From the NCBI RefSeq assembly GCF_964275005.1, contig NC_092701.1:10101453-10165452 (forward strand): a stretch of DNA of 64,000 nucleotides, written 5' to 3'. Below the pieces are notes generated by a model. It was not told where the DNA came from. It ran no database searches and saw only the letters and a list, made by a program, of their open reading frames with translations. The position numbers and the translations under genes are program-made. Of this stretch, positions 43,456 to 57,800 are shown in pieces; the stretch's first letter is position 1; each line of letters opens with the position of its first letter. This DNA is from Diadema setosum (Eukaryota > Echinodermata > Echinoidea > Diadematoida > Diadematidae).

Positions 43456-43836
43456 TGTTTCGTACTTTGATGACGTCATCACACTGAAAATTGTGATTAA
43501 AGGCAAGGTATCAAAACCAGCCGATTATAGGTTTTATGTCTACGGCACGTATTTTTCCCAAGTCGCCAGAAATGGCATAGCGACATCAGTCGTTACAAGG
43601 CCGCATTTCCGTCTAGCAATGCAATACATGTTCACGCGGCCCCGTTTGTTGAGTGGGCATTGACTTTTTCCCCCTGTAATATCTATACATTTTTTTTTTG
43701 CCTAACCATTTCCGTGGATGTCCCGTGGCCGAGTGGTTAGAGAAACGGATTTGCATGCACGCTGAATTTATTTCAAGGTGCCTATATCACATTCTTTTCT
43801 TTGTCGATCACGGATGACCGACATCTGATGACCCCA

Positions 43837-45080
43837 AGCGTATCACCTAACTCGTCCTTAGTGTGACGAGTTTCATATCTCGTTTCTTATTCTTCTTTCT
43901 TTCTGGCCTATTTTGTGTCGTCAATATCTCAAGAATGACATTACGGAGTAACATGACATTTTCAGTGAACATGTCTCATGACAATATCTAGCCACAATAA
44001 GGTTTTCATGACAGTAACGTATCTATGACGTCATCTAGGCGCCATTTTGTGATTTTCGGACCATGTTACATGATCGATCATAACTTCATAACTAAAGGTC
44101 CTTTCTGTATCATTTTTTGTGGACATAAAGTTCAGGTCACGCTCTATCTTTCTTTCTCTGATGCTAATTACCTAGGACGTCATCTAGGACGCGTAAGCGC
44201 GCGTCAAACATTCAAAAGGCTCAAAACAACTTTCCAATGGGAAATCTCGAAGTTTCAGACAATTTTAAGCGTTTCAAACAATTTTGCGCGTGCGCGTCCG
44301 TCCGCGCATTTTCGCGCGCACAGCGCGTCAGTAACATGAAAATGCACATTTTTTGACTGATCTGGATTCCTAATACTTTGAGTAACAATATCCATTGATT
44401 TCTGATCGATTTTGACAAATAACAAAGCAATGCACTGGCGTCAAAGTTGAAATTTCGCGTGCGCATCTATGTGCAAATATAGTGAAAAAACATGTCTTTG
44501 TTTATTTCGCCATAGCTCTTTAAAACGTCAGGTGACCCTATGTTTTTATTGCATATTACAAAAGCATATGAATTGAAAATAAAGTTTCAAGTATCATTAT
44601 TTCCATAATTACAATATGACGTCATCATATCGTTATCTGAAATCAAAAAAGTGGAATTAATTTTTTTAAGGTACTGTTTCTGACATTCATTTGCTCGTAT
44701 CTCTGTTGTTTAAGCTCAATATTATCCCAAATTCAGATATGTTGTACTTTGAACATTTGCCTTTTAAGTCCATGTCATGCTTTTGATATTTGATGACGTC
44801 ATCATACCTTAAATTGTGATTAAAAGTAAAGACGCAAAATCGGACAAGTTTACGTGTATTGTCTATGGGAGGTGATTTTTTTTAAAAGCATCAATTGACT
44901 TAACAACGTTTAAGCACCTTTATCTCAGCTGATTTTGCTTCATTTCCTCTGAAACTTTAATATGTTGTAGCTGAGACAATAAGCTGCAGTAATCATGCAT
45001 TTTATTCTTTGAAATCTCCTCATCAGATTGACAATTTTGCAGTTTAAAACTGAAAATGAAAATGGAATGTGGACAAAACG
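43837..45080 (+). repeat. Array module A, copy 2
   Basis: Starts at AGCGTATCACCTAACTCGTC, followed by a second hairpin (ACTCGTC...GACGAG). Unlike copies 1, 3 and 4 it leads into an L head (45130) rather than a U head. Confidence 0.8.
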
Positions 45081-45129
45081 ATTCCCCATGTATCTTTCAC
45101 ATACATAAGTTTACGTTCCCCATATTTTC

Positions 45130-45905
45130 TCGTCGAGACGTATGGCCGAGTGGTTAAAGGCGCCGTCTCAGAGACGTGAGATTGCGGGTTCGAACCCCAC
45201 AAGATCACGAAACATTTTTTTTTTATTTTACTTTTTTTTCTTCAATTTTGTATTACATATTCGCCCATGTAGAAATCACGTTCGTATATAAACGCACCTA
45301 TACACACACACAGACACACACACACGCCATATCCCTCTTTTTTGTGTGTTGGAGACCACATTGCTTCGACTGCAGCAACACTTTGCAGGTTGACTTTGTC
45401 AAACCGATCATAGTATGTAATGACGACGACTGAGGTGTTGTACTTTGAACAATTGTCTTTCAAGACGATGTCATTGTTTTGTAATTTGATGACGTCATTA
45501 CACTGAAAATTGTGATTAAAGGCAAGGTATCAAAACCAGCCGATTATAGGTTTTATGTCTGCGGGACGTATTTTTCCCAAGTTGCCAGAAATGGCATAGT
45601 GACCTCAGTCGTTACAGGGCCGCTTCTCCGTCTAGCAATGCAATAGATGTTCACCAGGCCACGTTAGTTGAGTGGGCATTGACTTTCCCCCTGTTATATC
45701 TATACATTGTTTTTTTTTTTGTCTTACCATTTCCGTGGATGACCCGTGGCCGAGTGGTTACAGAAACGGTTTCGCATGCACGCTCAATATAACTTCAAGG
45801 TGCCTATATCACATTCTTTTCTTTGTCGATCACAGATGACCGTCATCTGATGACCACAAGCGTATCACCTAACTCGTCCTCAATGTGACGAGTTTTCATG
45901 TCTCG
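45130..45905 (+). repeat. Array module L, copy 4, plus A-box-like segment
   Basis: L head, CA tract, then CCGTGGCCGAGTGGTTACAG at about 45745 (an A box without a B box). Nearly identical to 61858-62645, offset about 16.73 kb. Confidence 0.7.
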
Positions 45906-47190
45906 TTTCTTTTTATTCTTCTTTCTTTCTGGACAATTTTGTGTCATCAATATCTCAAGAATGACATTACGGAATAACATGACATTTTCAGGGAACATGT
46001 CTCATGACAAAATCTAGCCACAATAAGGTTTTCATGACAGTAACATATCTATGACGTCATCTAGGCGCCATTTTGTGATTTTCGGACCATGTTACATGAT
46101 CGATCATAACTTCATAACTAAAGGTCATTTCTGTATCATTTTCTGTGGACATTAAGTTTAGGTCACGCTCTATCTTACATGTTAATGCTAATTACCTAGG
46201 ACATCATTACGCGCGCGTACGCGCGCATCAAACTTTTAAAAGGCTCAAAACAACTTTCCAATGGGAAATCTCGAAGTTTCAGACAATTTTAAGCGTTCCG
46301 CGCGTAGGCGTCCGTCCGCGCATTTTCGCGCGCAGTGCGCGTAAGCAACATGAAAATGCAATTGTTTTGACAGATTTGGATTCCTGATACATTAAGTAAC
46401 AATATCCAATGATTTCCGATCAATTTTGACTTATAACAAAGGAATGCGCTGGCGTCAAAGTTGAAATTTCGTGTGCGCGTCTATGTGGAAATATAGCGAA
46501 AAACATGTCTTTGTTTATTTCGCCATAGCTCTTTAAAACGCAGGGTGACCCTATGTTTTTATTGCATATTACAAAAGCATATGAATTGGAAATAACATTT
46601 CAAGCATCAATATTTCCCGAAATACATTATGACGTCATCATATCATCATCTGAAATCAAAAAAGTGGAATTAATTTTTTTGAGGTACTGTTTCTGACATT
46701 CATTTGCTCGTATCTCTCTTGTTTAAGCTCAATATTATCCCAAATTCAGATATGTTTTACTTTGAACATTTGCCTTTCAAGTCCATGTCATGGTTTTGAA
46801 ATTTGATGACATCATCATACCTTAAATTGTGATTAAAGGTAAAGACTCAAAATCGGACAAATTTACGTGTATTGTCTATGGGAGGTGATTTTTTTTTAGA
46901 CCATGCATTGACTTGACAACGTTTAAGCACCTTTATCTCAGCTGATTTTGCTCCATTTCCTCTGAAACTTATGTATGTTGTAGCTCAGACAATAAGCTGC
47001 AGTCATCATGCATTTTATATTTTAAAATCTCCTCATGAGGTCGACAATTTTGTAGTTAAAAACTGAAAATGAGAATGCAATCTGTACGGAACGATTGGCG
47101 ATCGTTGTTTGCAACTGTATATTGGTCGAATCCACGCGGCCACTTGTGGGAAGTTGAATAGCGCCATCTCCGTCAACAGTCACGATTGTA
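45859..47190 (+). repeat. Array module A, copy 3
   Basis: Nearly identical to copy 4 for more than 1.2 kb, both sharing CGCGCGTAGGCGTCCGTCCG-type variants absent from copies 1 and 5. Followed by U. Confidence 0.8.
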
Positions 47191-47221
47191 TAATTAAAAA
47201 TTTAAGTTTCGCAAACGATCT

Positions 47222-47795
47222 TCAGGACAGCCATTTGGCGTAATCGCTTAGCGCGCTGGGTGTTCATAACGCCATACGGGAAGGCGAGAAGTTCGACTCC
47301 CGCAGGACTTTTCCCTTTTTTTCTTTTTTTTTTCGGCTGTTCAGCTTTACTCGATGTCATTTATCGTGTTATTTTATCAAGTATACGTAAGCCGTGAACA
47401 CGGCTGCTCTATTTCCCTTAATTGTTTTGTATTGGAGTTTGGAGATTGGGTTTGCTTCATTAATTTTGTCACACTTAATGTTGTAAATTGCCCCTTGTTA
47501 CAGTGTCCCGCTTGCCACCTTTCGTTTGCTCTTTCCTTTTCTCTTCATTGGTTATTGTTATATTGTAAAAGGATAGGTAGGAACATGTACGTTTAGATAA
47601 CTGGCAGGAATGGGAGCTGAATTGATTAATTCTAGTCCAGGTGTATGACGCCTCGCTCATATCTTTGAAATTCCAGGTTGTTATTGTTTGACCCAATTAC
47701 GGAATTGTAGACAGGTTTTATGTTTCTATAGAGGTATCTTATGCCACATGAGTGGAAGGCATCACTGTTTAGTAGTAGTAATGAACTTTTTCATG
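47222..47795 (+). repeat. Array module U, copy 4
   Basis: tRNA-Met-like head (GGCGTAATCGCTTAGCGCGC), T-rich tract and body ending CTTTTTCATG. Near-identical to 52990-53570. Confidence 0.65.
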
Positions 47796-47837
47796 TTGTA
47801 AATGATATTAAGTTATGAATTTCACATCCAATCTTCG

Positions 47838-48428
47838 GGACAGCCGTGTGGCTTTATAGTCGCTTAGCCCGCTGCATTGTCATTATGCACTACCTTAGGA
47901 CGAGATGTTCGAGACCCGCAGGACGCTATTATTTTTTCTCTCTCTCTTTCTTTGTTTTTCTTTTGGCAGTTCTGCTTTATTCCGATGTCATTTATCGTAT
48001 TATCTTATCAAGTATATAACTACCCCACGAGACACAGTCACTCAAGTTCCATTTTTTTTTTTGTCGGAGGCTGGAGGTTGTATTTGCTTTATTTATCATA
48101 CGTAATGTTGTAAATTGCCCTTGGTATACAGTGCCCCGCTTGCCACCTTTCGTTTCTCTTTCCTTTTCTCTACGTTTGTTCCTGTTACACTGCACAAGAC
48201 AGGTCGGAAAATAATTTACATAACTCAACTGGAGCAGGAATGGCAACTGAATGAATTAACTCTAGGCCAGGTGTATAACGGCGTCTCGCTCATCTCTTTG
48301 AAATTCCAGGTTGTTATTGTTTGACCCAATAACGGAATTGTAGACAGGTTTTATGTTGCTATAGAGGTATCTTGTGCCACATGAGTACAAGGCATCACTG
48401 CTCAGTAGTAGTAATGAACTTTTTCATG
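47838..48428 (+). repeat. Array module U, copy 5
   Basis: Variant head GTGTGGCTTTATAGTCGCTT with a TGCAT...ATGCA stem and B-box-like ATGTTCGAGACCCGC. Directly follows copy 4 in tandem. Confidence 0.65.
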
Positions 48429-49271
48429 TCCCTCCATGTCAATTATAGTGTGTTTAAAGGGGTTGTGCGTCTATCTGCCAAAGAAAAGGAAAACCTTATT
48501 TTCGCCATGGCTGTTTCTCTATACGTAGCCGTATGTGGTGAGTGTTGTTGGTATCTGAGCAGTGAAGAACAGAGCGTCAGGCTAAAATCCCCCTTAGTTA
48601 TACGCGCTAAGCGTTCAATGTCATATATCTTTATTTATGTAGTCAATCACTGCTAATGGAGTTACAGAATTATGTTATGACACGTTTCACTGAAAGTTTG
48701 TAAAGCAAAGTTTATGGACAAGGCAAGCAATTGTACATAAATAATACCATTGATTTCAGAGGGAAATTATGTTATACCTAAATGTAAGAGTATCACTGCT
48801 TTGGAATTGGTGAGACAATATGCTTGGCACGAGGGCTTCCACTTCTAATAGCTGATCCCTTTGAAGATTTGTCGGTCACGGGTGATCGTCATGATTCATC
48901 TTTCACGTAGAAGCTTACGTTCCACACTCTTAGTTCGAGAAGACTTACCATCACACTTCAAATTGCGATTAAAGGTAAAGACGCAAAATCGGACAAGTTT
49001 ACGTGTTATGTCAATGGGAGGTGATTTTTTTTTAAACCATGCATTGCCTTGACAACGTTTAAGCACCTTTATCTCAGCTGATTTTGCTTTATTTCCTCTG
49101 AATCTATAGTATGTTGTAGCTGAGACAATAAGCTGCAGAAATCACGCATTTTATTTTTGCAAATCTCATCAGGTTGATAATTTTGCAGTTTAAAACTGAA
49201 AATGAGAATGGAATGTCGACCAGACGATTACTGAATCATCTTTGACATACATAACTTTACGTTCCTCATGT

Positions 49272-49515
49272 TTTCTCGTCGAGACGTATGACCGAGTGGT
49301 TAAAGGCGACGTTTCAGAGACGTGAGGTTGCGGGTTCGAACCCCACAAGAGCACGAAACAAAATACTTACTTTTTTTTTTACTTTTTTCTTCAATGGAGT
49401 ACTACACCTTCACCTATGCAGAAATCACGTTCGCATGTAACCGCACCTATACGCACACACACACAATATCCCTTTGTTTTGTGTTGGAGACCAAAGCGCT
49501 TCGACTGGAAATTTC
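49272..49515 (+). repeat. Array module L, copy 5
   Basis: GAGACGTATGACCGAGTGGT, GGGTTCGAACCCCACAAG and a short CA tract at 49453-49464. Confidence 0.6.
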
Positions 49516-51627
49516 GACTTGAAAATACACATGTAAATGTGAAGGTGATCCTTAAAAGACCTTATCGCCATGTTTGATTTCTGTTTTTTAACAGTATAAA
49601 GACCTATTGGTAAATATTCATTTACATATCCTGTCTGATCGACTTACTTGCCCACGCCGACACACGCATGAAATGTTCACATGGTTGCATGACAGAAACA
49701 ATTTCATCTGAATTATGTGGGACTGTATAAAGAATAGGACTTCACGAATGTGTCTCATGTCCTCTATTTGTCTGTTTATGCTAAAAAAAAACAACTGCTA
49801 TAACATCTAATACATTTTGCTTCACTTGTCACACAAAAGGTTATAAATTGCAGTTGTGCAGTATATTTTTGCCAGCTCTCGTCTTCTCTTCCCTTTTCGC
49901 TACGTTTGTTTTGTTATACTGAAGGTGGGGATTTATGCATTTATATAAATACTTCAACTTGAGTGGGAAAAAGAACTGAATTGATTTACTCTAAGCCAGG
50001 TGTATACCGTCTCGCTCATCTCTGTGATATTTCGTACTGTATTGTTTGACCCAATAACGGAGTTGTAGACAGGCTTTATGTTGCTTTAGAGGTATCTTGC
50101 GCCACATGAGTGGAATGCATATGCTGTTTAGTATTAATGAAGAGTTCTTTCATGTCCCTCCGTGCCAATTACAGTGTGTTTAAAGGGGTTGTGTGTCGAT
50201 CTGCCAAATAAAAGGCAAAACTGTTATTTAAGTAATGGCTGTTTCTCTATACGCAGCCGTAGGTGATGAGTGTTGTTGCCATCTGAGCAGTGAAGAGCAG
50301 AGTATCAGGTTATAATCCCCTGAGTTATATGTGCTAAGCGTTCATTTTGATATATCTTTGTTTATCTAGTAGTCACTGCTAATGGAGTTACATAGTTATG
50401 TTATGACACGTTTCACTGAAAGTTTGTAAAGCAAAGTTTATGGACTATGCAAGCAATGGTAGGCCTACATGATTAATACCATTGATTTTAGAGCGAAATT
50501 ATGGAATGCCTAAATGTCATTGTCTCATTGCTTTGTTGAGACAATATGCTTGACACTCCTTCCACTTCTAACTGTTCCCTTTGAAGATGTGTCGGTCACG
50601 GGTGATCGTCATGATTCATCTTACGTTCCACACTCTTGGTTCGAAAAGACTTACCATTTAGTTACGTGGTTAGAAGCTATGTCTCTTTCTTTATTTTAGT
50701 TGAGGTAATGCCGCTTTCGTCTAGGTACAAATCATATTGTCATGTAAACAAACACACACTCTCTCTTTTTGCCTCTGTTTTGTTTTTGGACGTTTCATTG
50801 CTTTTTCTGCCGGAAAATTTCACAGGCTTGTAGCTGCAAGGGCTTTCTTTATTTTTCCTTTTTTTCTTAGGCAGTTCAGCTTCACTCCTATGTCATTTGT
50901 TTCACTATTTCCTCAAGTATACACATCCCCACGAACACAAACACGCAATTTCCCTTATTTTATATCGGAGGTTAGAGTGTTTCTGTTGCTCGTGGGAATT
51001 TTTGTTTATCGCCAAATTACAATTCATTTAGCTAAACATGGATACTCAACCAGCAGAGCCCTTAAAATAAGTCAGCAAGTAGTTACTAGTACAATATAGC
51101 ACCATATTTCGTCCGGGTATAAATCCCATTCTGTAAAGACACGCACTCGCTGTATTTTCCTTTGTTTTGGATTGGATGATTCATTGCTTAATTGCTGGAA
51201 AATTTTACAGGCTTGTAGCTTTAAGAGCTCTCCAAACTGATCATATTAATGACAAGATTCGATATAGCAGTTTTGGTTATGGAAATAAGGGCTAGAGTTC
51301 ATATTTTTAAAAGACCACTATTAAAGTCAAGACGATCTTTAGAACACTGTATTGACGTGTTTCAATTTGTTCGTGTTTATATTTGTTCGTCATCGTAGAG
51401 ATACACTGTACTAAGAAAACCTGTTAATCTACTTGGGCCTACTTGCACACGCAGACACACGTACAGGACTTTCCATGTGGTTTGCATTGTTACTAACAAT
51501 ATGATCTGAATAATGAAGGTCCAAAAAAATCGACTTTGCTAAAATATTATTGCAGAAATATAACTTAAAGTCGCTATATTTAATTGTTTCGTTGTCAATC
51601 ACTGGTGACCGATATCTGATGACCCAA
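49516..51627. repeat. Array segment with degraded U-like and unique sequence
   Basis: Partial U body at about 49990-50170. The module-linker GGTCACGGGTGATCGTCATG recurs here (about 50593) as at 37765, 48877 and 55245. About 50680-51600 has no close copy except short matches to 58560-58860. Confidence 0.5.
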
Positions 51628-52965
51628 AGCGTATCACCTAACTCGTCTTTAAAGTGACGAGTTTCATGTCTCGTTCTTTTTATTCTTCTTTCTTTCTGGA
51701 CAATTTTGTGTCATCAATATCTCAAGAATGACATTACGGAATAACATGACATTTTCAGGGAACATGTCTCATGACAAAATCTAGCCACAATAAGGTTTTC
51801 ATGACAGTAACATATCTATGACGTCATCTAGGCGCCATTTTGTGATTTTCGGACCATGTTACATGATCGATCATAACTTCATAACTAAAGGTCATTTCTG
51901 TATCATTTTCGGTGGACATTAAGTTCAGATCACGCTCTATCTTATATTTCAATGCTAATTACCTAGGACATCATTACGCGCGCGTACGCGCGCGTCAAAC
52001 TTTTAAAAGGCTCAAAACAACTTTCCAATGGGAAATCTCGAAGTTTCAGACAATTTTAAGCGTTTCGCGCGTAGGCGTCCGTCCGCGCATTTTCGCGCGC
52101 AGTGCGCGTAAGCAACACGAGAATGCAATTGTTTTGACAGATTTGGATTCCTGATACATTAAGTAACAATATCCAATGATTTCCGATCAATTTTGACTTA
52201 AAACAAAGGAATGCGCTGGGGTCAAAGTTGAAATTTCGTGTGCGCGTATATGTGGAAATATAGCGAAAAACATGTCTTTGTTTATTTCGCCATAGCTCTT
52301 TAAAACGCGGGGTGACCCTATGTTTTTATTGCATATTACAAAAGCATATGAATTGGAAATAACATTTCAAGCATCAACATTTCCCGAAATACATTATGAC
52401 GTCATCATATCATTATCTGAAATCAAAAAAGTGGAATTAATTTTTTTGAGGTATTGTTTCTGACATTCATTTGCTCGTATCTCTCTTGTTTAAGCTCAAT
52501 ATTATCCCAAATTCAGATATGTTTTACTTTGAACATTTGCCTTTCAAGTCCATGTCATGGTTTTGAAATTTAATGACATCATCATACCTTAAATTGTGAT
52601 TAAAGGTAAAGACGCAAAATCGGACAAGTTTACGTGTATTGTCTATGGGAGGTGATTTTTATTTAGACCATGCATTGACTTGACAACGTTTAAGCACCTT
52701 TATCTCAGCTGATTTTACTCCATTTCCTCTGAAACTTGAGTATGTTGTAGCTGAGACAATAAACTGCAGTCATCATGCATTTTATATTTTAAAATCTCCT
52801 CATGAGGTCGACAATTATGTAGTTAAAAACTGAAAATGAGAATGCAATTTGTACGGAACGATTGGCGATTGTTGTTTGCAACTGTATATTGGTCGAATCC
52901 ACGCGGCCACTTGTGGGAAGTTGAATAGCGCCATCTCCGTCAACAGTCACGATTGTATAATTAAA
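51628..52965 (+). repeat. Array module A, copy 4
   Basis: Starts at AGCGTATCACCTAACTCGTC. Sister of copy 3 by a recent 5.77-kb duplication. Confidence 0.8.
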
Positions 52966-52989
52966 AATTCAAGTTTCGCAAACGATCTT

Positions 52990-54800
52990 CGGGACAGCCG
53001 TGTGGCGTAATCGCTTAGCGCGCTGGGTGTTCATAACGCCATACAGGAAGGCGAGAAGTTCGACTCCCGCTGCAGGACTTTTACCTTTTTTTCTTTCTTT
53101 TTTTTTTCGGCTGTTCAGCTATACTCGATGTCATTTGTCGTATTATTTTATCAAGTATACGTAAGCCGTGAACACGGCTGCTCTATTTCCCTTAATTGTT
53201 TTGTATCGGAGTTTGGAGATTGGGTTTGCTTCATTAATTTTGTCACACTTAATGTTGTAAATTGCCCCTTGTTACAGTGTCCCGCTTGCCACCTTTCGTT
53301 TGCTCTTTCCTTTTCTCTTCATTGGTTCTTGTTATATTGTAACAGGATAGGTAGGAACATGTACGTTTAGATAACTGGCAGGAATGGGATCTGAATTGAT
53401 TAACTCTAGTGCAGGTGTATGGCGCCTCGCTCATCTCTTTGAAATTCCAGGTTGTTATTGTTTGACCCAATAACGGATTTGTAGACAGGTTTTATGTTTC
53501 TATAGAGGTATCTTGTGCCACATGAGTGGAAGGCATCACTGTTTAGTAGTAGTAGTAATGAACTTTTTCATGTTGTAAATGATATTAAGTTATGAATTTC
53601 ACATCCAATCTTCGGGACAGCCGTGTGGCTTTATAGTCGCTTAGCCCGCTGCATTGTCATTATGCACTACCTTAGGACGAGATGTTCGAGACCCGCAGGA
53701 CGCTATTATTTGTTTTCTCTCTCTCTTTCTTTGTTTTTCTTTTGGCAGTTCTGCTTTATTCCGATGTCATTTATCGTATTATCTTATCAAGTATACTACC
53801 CCACGAGACACAATCACTCAAGTTCCATTTTTTTTTTTTGTCGGAGGCTGGAGGTTGTATTTGCTTCATTTATCATACGCAATGTTGTAAATTGCCCTTG
53901 GTATACAGTGCCCCGCTTGCCACCTTTCGTTTGTCTTTCCTTTTCTCTACGTTTGTTCCTGTTACACTGCACAAGACAGGTCGGAAAATAATTTACATAA
54001 CTCAACTGGAGCAGGAATGGCAACTGAATGAATTAACTCTAGGTGTACGGCGTCTCGCTCATCTCTTTGAAATTCCAGGTTGTTATTGTTTGACCCAATA
54101 ACGGAGTTGTAGACAGGTTTTATGTTGCTATAGAGGTATCTTGTGTCATATGAATGGAAGGCATCACTGTTTAGTAGTAGTGATGAACTTTTTCATGTTG
54201 TAAATGATATAAAGATATGAATTTCACATCCAATCTTCGGGACAGCCGTGTGGCTTTATAGTCGCTAAGCGCGCTGCATGGTCATTATGCACTACCTTAG
54301 GACGAGATGTTCTGGACCCGCAGGACGCTATTATTTTTTTTTCTCTATCTCTTTCTTTGTTCTTCTTTTGGTAGTTCAGCTTCATTCCGATGTCATTACC
54401 CCACGACACACAGTAACTCAAGTTCCCTTTTTTATTTGTCGGAGGCTGGAGGTTGGATTTGCTTCATTTATCATACGCAATGTTGTAAATTGCCCTTGGT
54501 ATACAGTGCCCCGCTTGCCACCTTTCGTTTTCTCTTTCCTTTTCTCTACGTTTGTTCCTGTTACACTGCACAAGACAGGTCGGAAAATAATTTACATAAC
54601 TCAACTGGAGCAGGAATGGCAACTGAATAAATTAACACTAGGCCAGGTGTACGGCGTCTCGCTCGTCTCTTTGAAATTCCAGGTTGTTATTGTTTGACCC
54701 AATAACGGAATTGTAGACAGGTTTTATGTTGCTATAGAGGTATCTTGTGCCACATGAGTAGAAGGCATCACTGTTTAGTAGTAGTAATGAACTTTTTCAT
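52990..54800 (+). repeat. Three tandem U modules
   Basis: Heads at about 52994, 53619 and 54244 give units of about 0.6 kb in direct tandem. Copy 1 and copy 3 regions of the array have only two. The second and third units are closely similar, indicating local unequal exchange. Confidence 0.7.
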
Positions 54801-57800
54801 GTCCCTCCATGTCAATTATAGTGTGTTCAAAGGGGTTGTGTGTCTATCTGCCAAAAAAAGGAGAACCTTATTTTCGTCATGGCTATTTCTCTATACGTAA
54901 CCGTAGGTTATGAGTGTTGTTGGTCTCTGAGCAGTGAATAACACAGCATCAGGCTAAAATCCCCCTTAGTTATACGCGCTAAGCGTTCAATTTGATATAT
55001 CTTTATTTATGTAGTCAATCACTGCTAATGGAGTTACAGAATTATGTTATGACACCTTTCACTGAAAGTTTGTAAAGCAAAGTTTATGGACAAGGCAAGC
55101 AATTGTACATGAATAATACCAGTGATTTCAGAGGGAAATTATGGTATACCTAAATGTAAGGGTATCATTGCTTTGGAATTGCTGAGACAATATCTTGGCA
55201 CGAGGGCTTCCACCTGTAATAACTGATCCCTTTGAAGATGTGTCGGTCACGGGTGATCGTCATGATTCATCTTTCACGTAGAAGCTTCCGTTCCACACTC
55301 TTAGTTCGAGAAGACTTACCATCATACTTTAAATTGTGATTAAAGGTAAAGACTCAAAATCAGACAAGTTGACGTGTTATGTCTATGGAAGGTGATTTTT
55401 TTTTTTAAACCATGCATTGACTTGACAACTTTTAAGCACCTTTATTTCAGCTGATTTTGCTTCATTTCCTCTGAAACTTAAGTATGTGGTAGCTCAGACA
55501 ATAAGCTGCAGTAACCATGCATTTTATTTTTTCAGATCTCCTCATCAGGTTGATGATTTTGCAGCTAAAAACTGAAAATGAGAAAGGAATGTGGACCAAA
55601 CGATTCCTGAATCATCTTTCACATATAAGCTTACGTTCCTCATATTTTCTCGTCAAGACGTACATGGCCGAGAGGATAAAGGCGACGTCACAAGAGACGT
55701 GAGGTTGCACACGTACGGGTTCGAACCCCATAAGAGGACGAAGCAAAATACTTACATCTTTTGCTTTGTTTTTTTCTTTTATGAAGTATTCACCTTCGTC
55801 CATGTAGAAATCACGTTTTCATGTAAACGTACACACACACACAGGCACACACACACAGACAGACACACACAATATCCCTTTGTTTTGTGTTGGAGACCAC
55901 ATTGCTTTGACTGGCAACTTGGACTTGAAATTACAAATGTTAAAGTGAAGATTACTCTTAAAAGACCGCATGGCCATGTTTGATTTTCTTTTACAATATA
56001 AAGACCTATTGGTAAATATTCATTCACATATCCTTTCCAATCAAATTACTTGGACACGCCAGCACCACACGAAATTTTCAATTGGTTGCATGACAGAAAC
56101 AATTTAATCTGAATTATGTAGGACTGTATAAAGAATTGGACTTCACGAATATTTCTCAATATTACTTCAAGTCGCTACTTAACATTATTTTCGTTGTCGA
56201 TCACTGAAAATGAGAATGGAATCTGGTCGAAACGATTCCCGATTTATCTTTGTAACTGTATATTGATCGAATCCACGCGGCCACTCGTGGGAAGTTGAAT
56301 AGCGCTATCAGTCACTTGACGTATATCGCCAAAAAACTGAATATCAATGTAAATTTGTGTTGTGTATAGCATACATAGATAGATTTAAGTTTCGCAGAAG
56401 ATCTTCGGATCTTCCGTGTGGCAGAATCGCTTAGCACGCTGCGTGTTTATAATGCCCGACCGGAAGGAGGGAAGTTAATCGTGTCCCGCAGGACTTTTTC
56501 CTTTTATTTTATTTTTTTCTGCAGTTCAGCTTCACTCTGATGTCATGAACACAGCTACTCTATTTCCCTTGTTTTGTATTGGAGTTTGGAGGTTGGGTTT
56601 GCTTCTTTAATTTTGTCACACGTAATGTTGTAAATTGCCCCTTGACACAGTACCCCGCTTGCCACCATTCGTTTTCTCTTTCATTTTCTCTTCATTTGTT
56701 CTTGTTATACTGTAGCAGGATATTTAGGAACGTGTACGTTTACATAACTAACAGGAATGGGAACTGAATTAATTAACTCTAGTCCACGTGCATGCGTCTC
56801 GCTTATCTCTTTGGAATTCCAGGTTGTTATTGTTTGACCAAATAACGGAGTTAAAGACAGGCAGGGAAGGAAGTGACTTGATATTGCTTCATAATGAGGA
56901 ATTTCGGGCAACACCTTTCCAAGTGTAGTGATTATGACGGGGTTCTCTGTCGTTTACTTTTCGTCATGGCTGTTTCACTAGTTTAGCCAAAGGTGATATG
57001 TTGTTGGCATCTGGGAGAATAGAACAGATCAGTACCAAACTAGAATAGCCCTATAAGCAATGTGGTAAGCGTTCAATTTTTTGCATTATCTTTCTTCTTT
57101 AAAGTCAATCACTACTGATCGTAATACACAATATAATATGACACGTTCCACTGGTAGTTTAGGAAATGGGAGTTAATGCACGATGCAATGATAAATGTGC
57201 TACCATTGATTTTAGAGACGTTATTGTGGTGTGGTACTGGTGATGGTAAGGGAACCATATTTTGCTTTTAAAGTAATGAGACAATCATTGGACCTTTGCA
57301 TCAAGACCGTATTCCCATCTAGAATATAATGCATGTTCGTGCGGCGTTTTTTTTTAATCCTGACGTGGACATTTTCTTTTTCTTGTTTTTAATTTACGAA
57401 TGTTATATCTAAATTTGTTTCTTTCCCCTAACATTTTTTTTTTAATATAAAGTTGGACGTTCCTTGACCGAGTCGAAGAGCAGCGATTTAGTTACAGTTT
57501 CAATGCATCTTGTTTACCATCTTCTCTGACATTAAATTGATGGTTTTTATATTTGACATTGTCTGTCTCTTTGCCTGTTTATGCTCATAAAACACTGCTA
57601 TAACAACTAATACCTTTGCTTCACTTGTCACACGCAATGATATGGATTGCAGTTGTGCATGCAGTTTTACTTCTGCCACCTCTCGTTTTTCTCTCCCCTT
57701 TTCCCTCACTTTGGTTTTGTTATACTGCAGATGGGAATGATTACACTAACATAACCCAACTTGAAGTAGGAATGAGAACTGAATAAATTAACTCTAGGCC

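Noticed and set aside
45130..45220. Functional tRNA-Leu gene
   Set aside because: The acceptor stem does not pair, the long variable arm is absent and the 27-43 position is mismatched; the same defects appear in all eight copies.
46145..46387. 80-codon ORF repeated nearly unchanged at 51912 and, in part, at 44025 and 59942
   Set aside because: It recurs because module A is duplicated; length and frame vary between copies and there is no sign of protein-level conservation.
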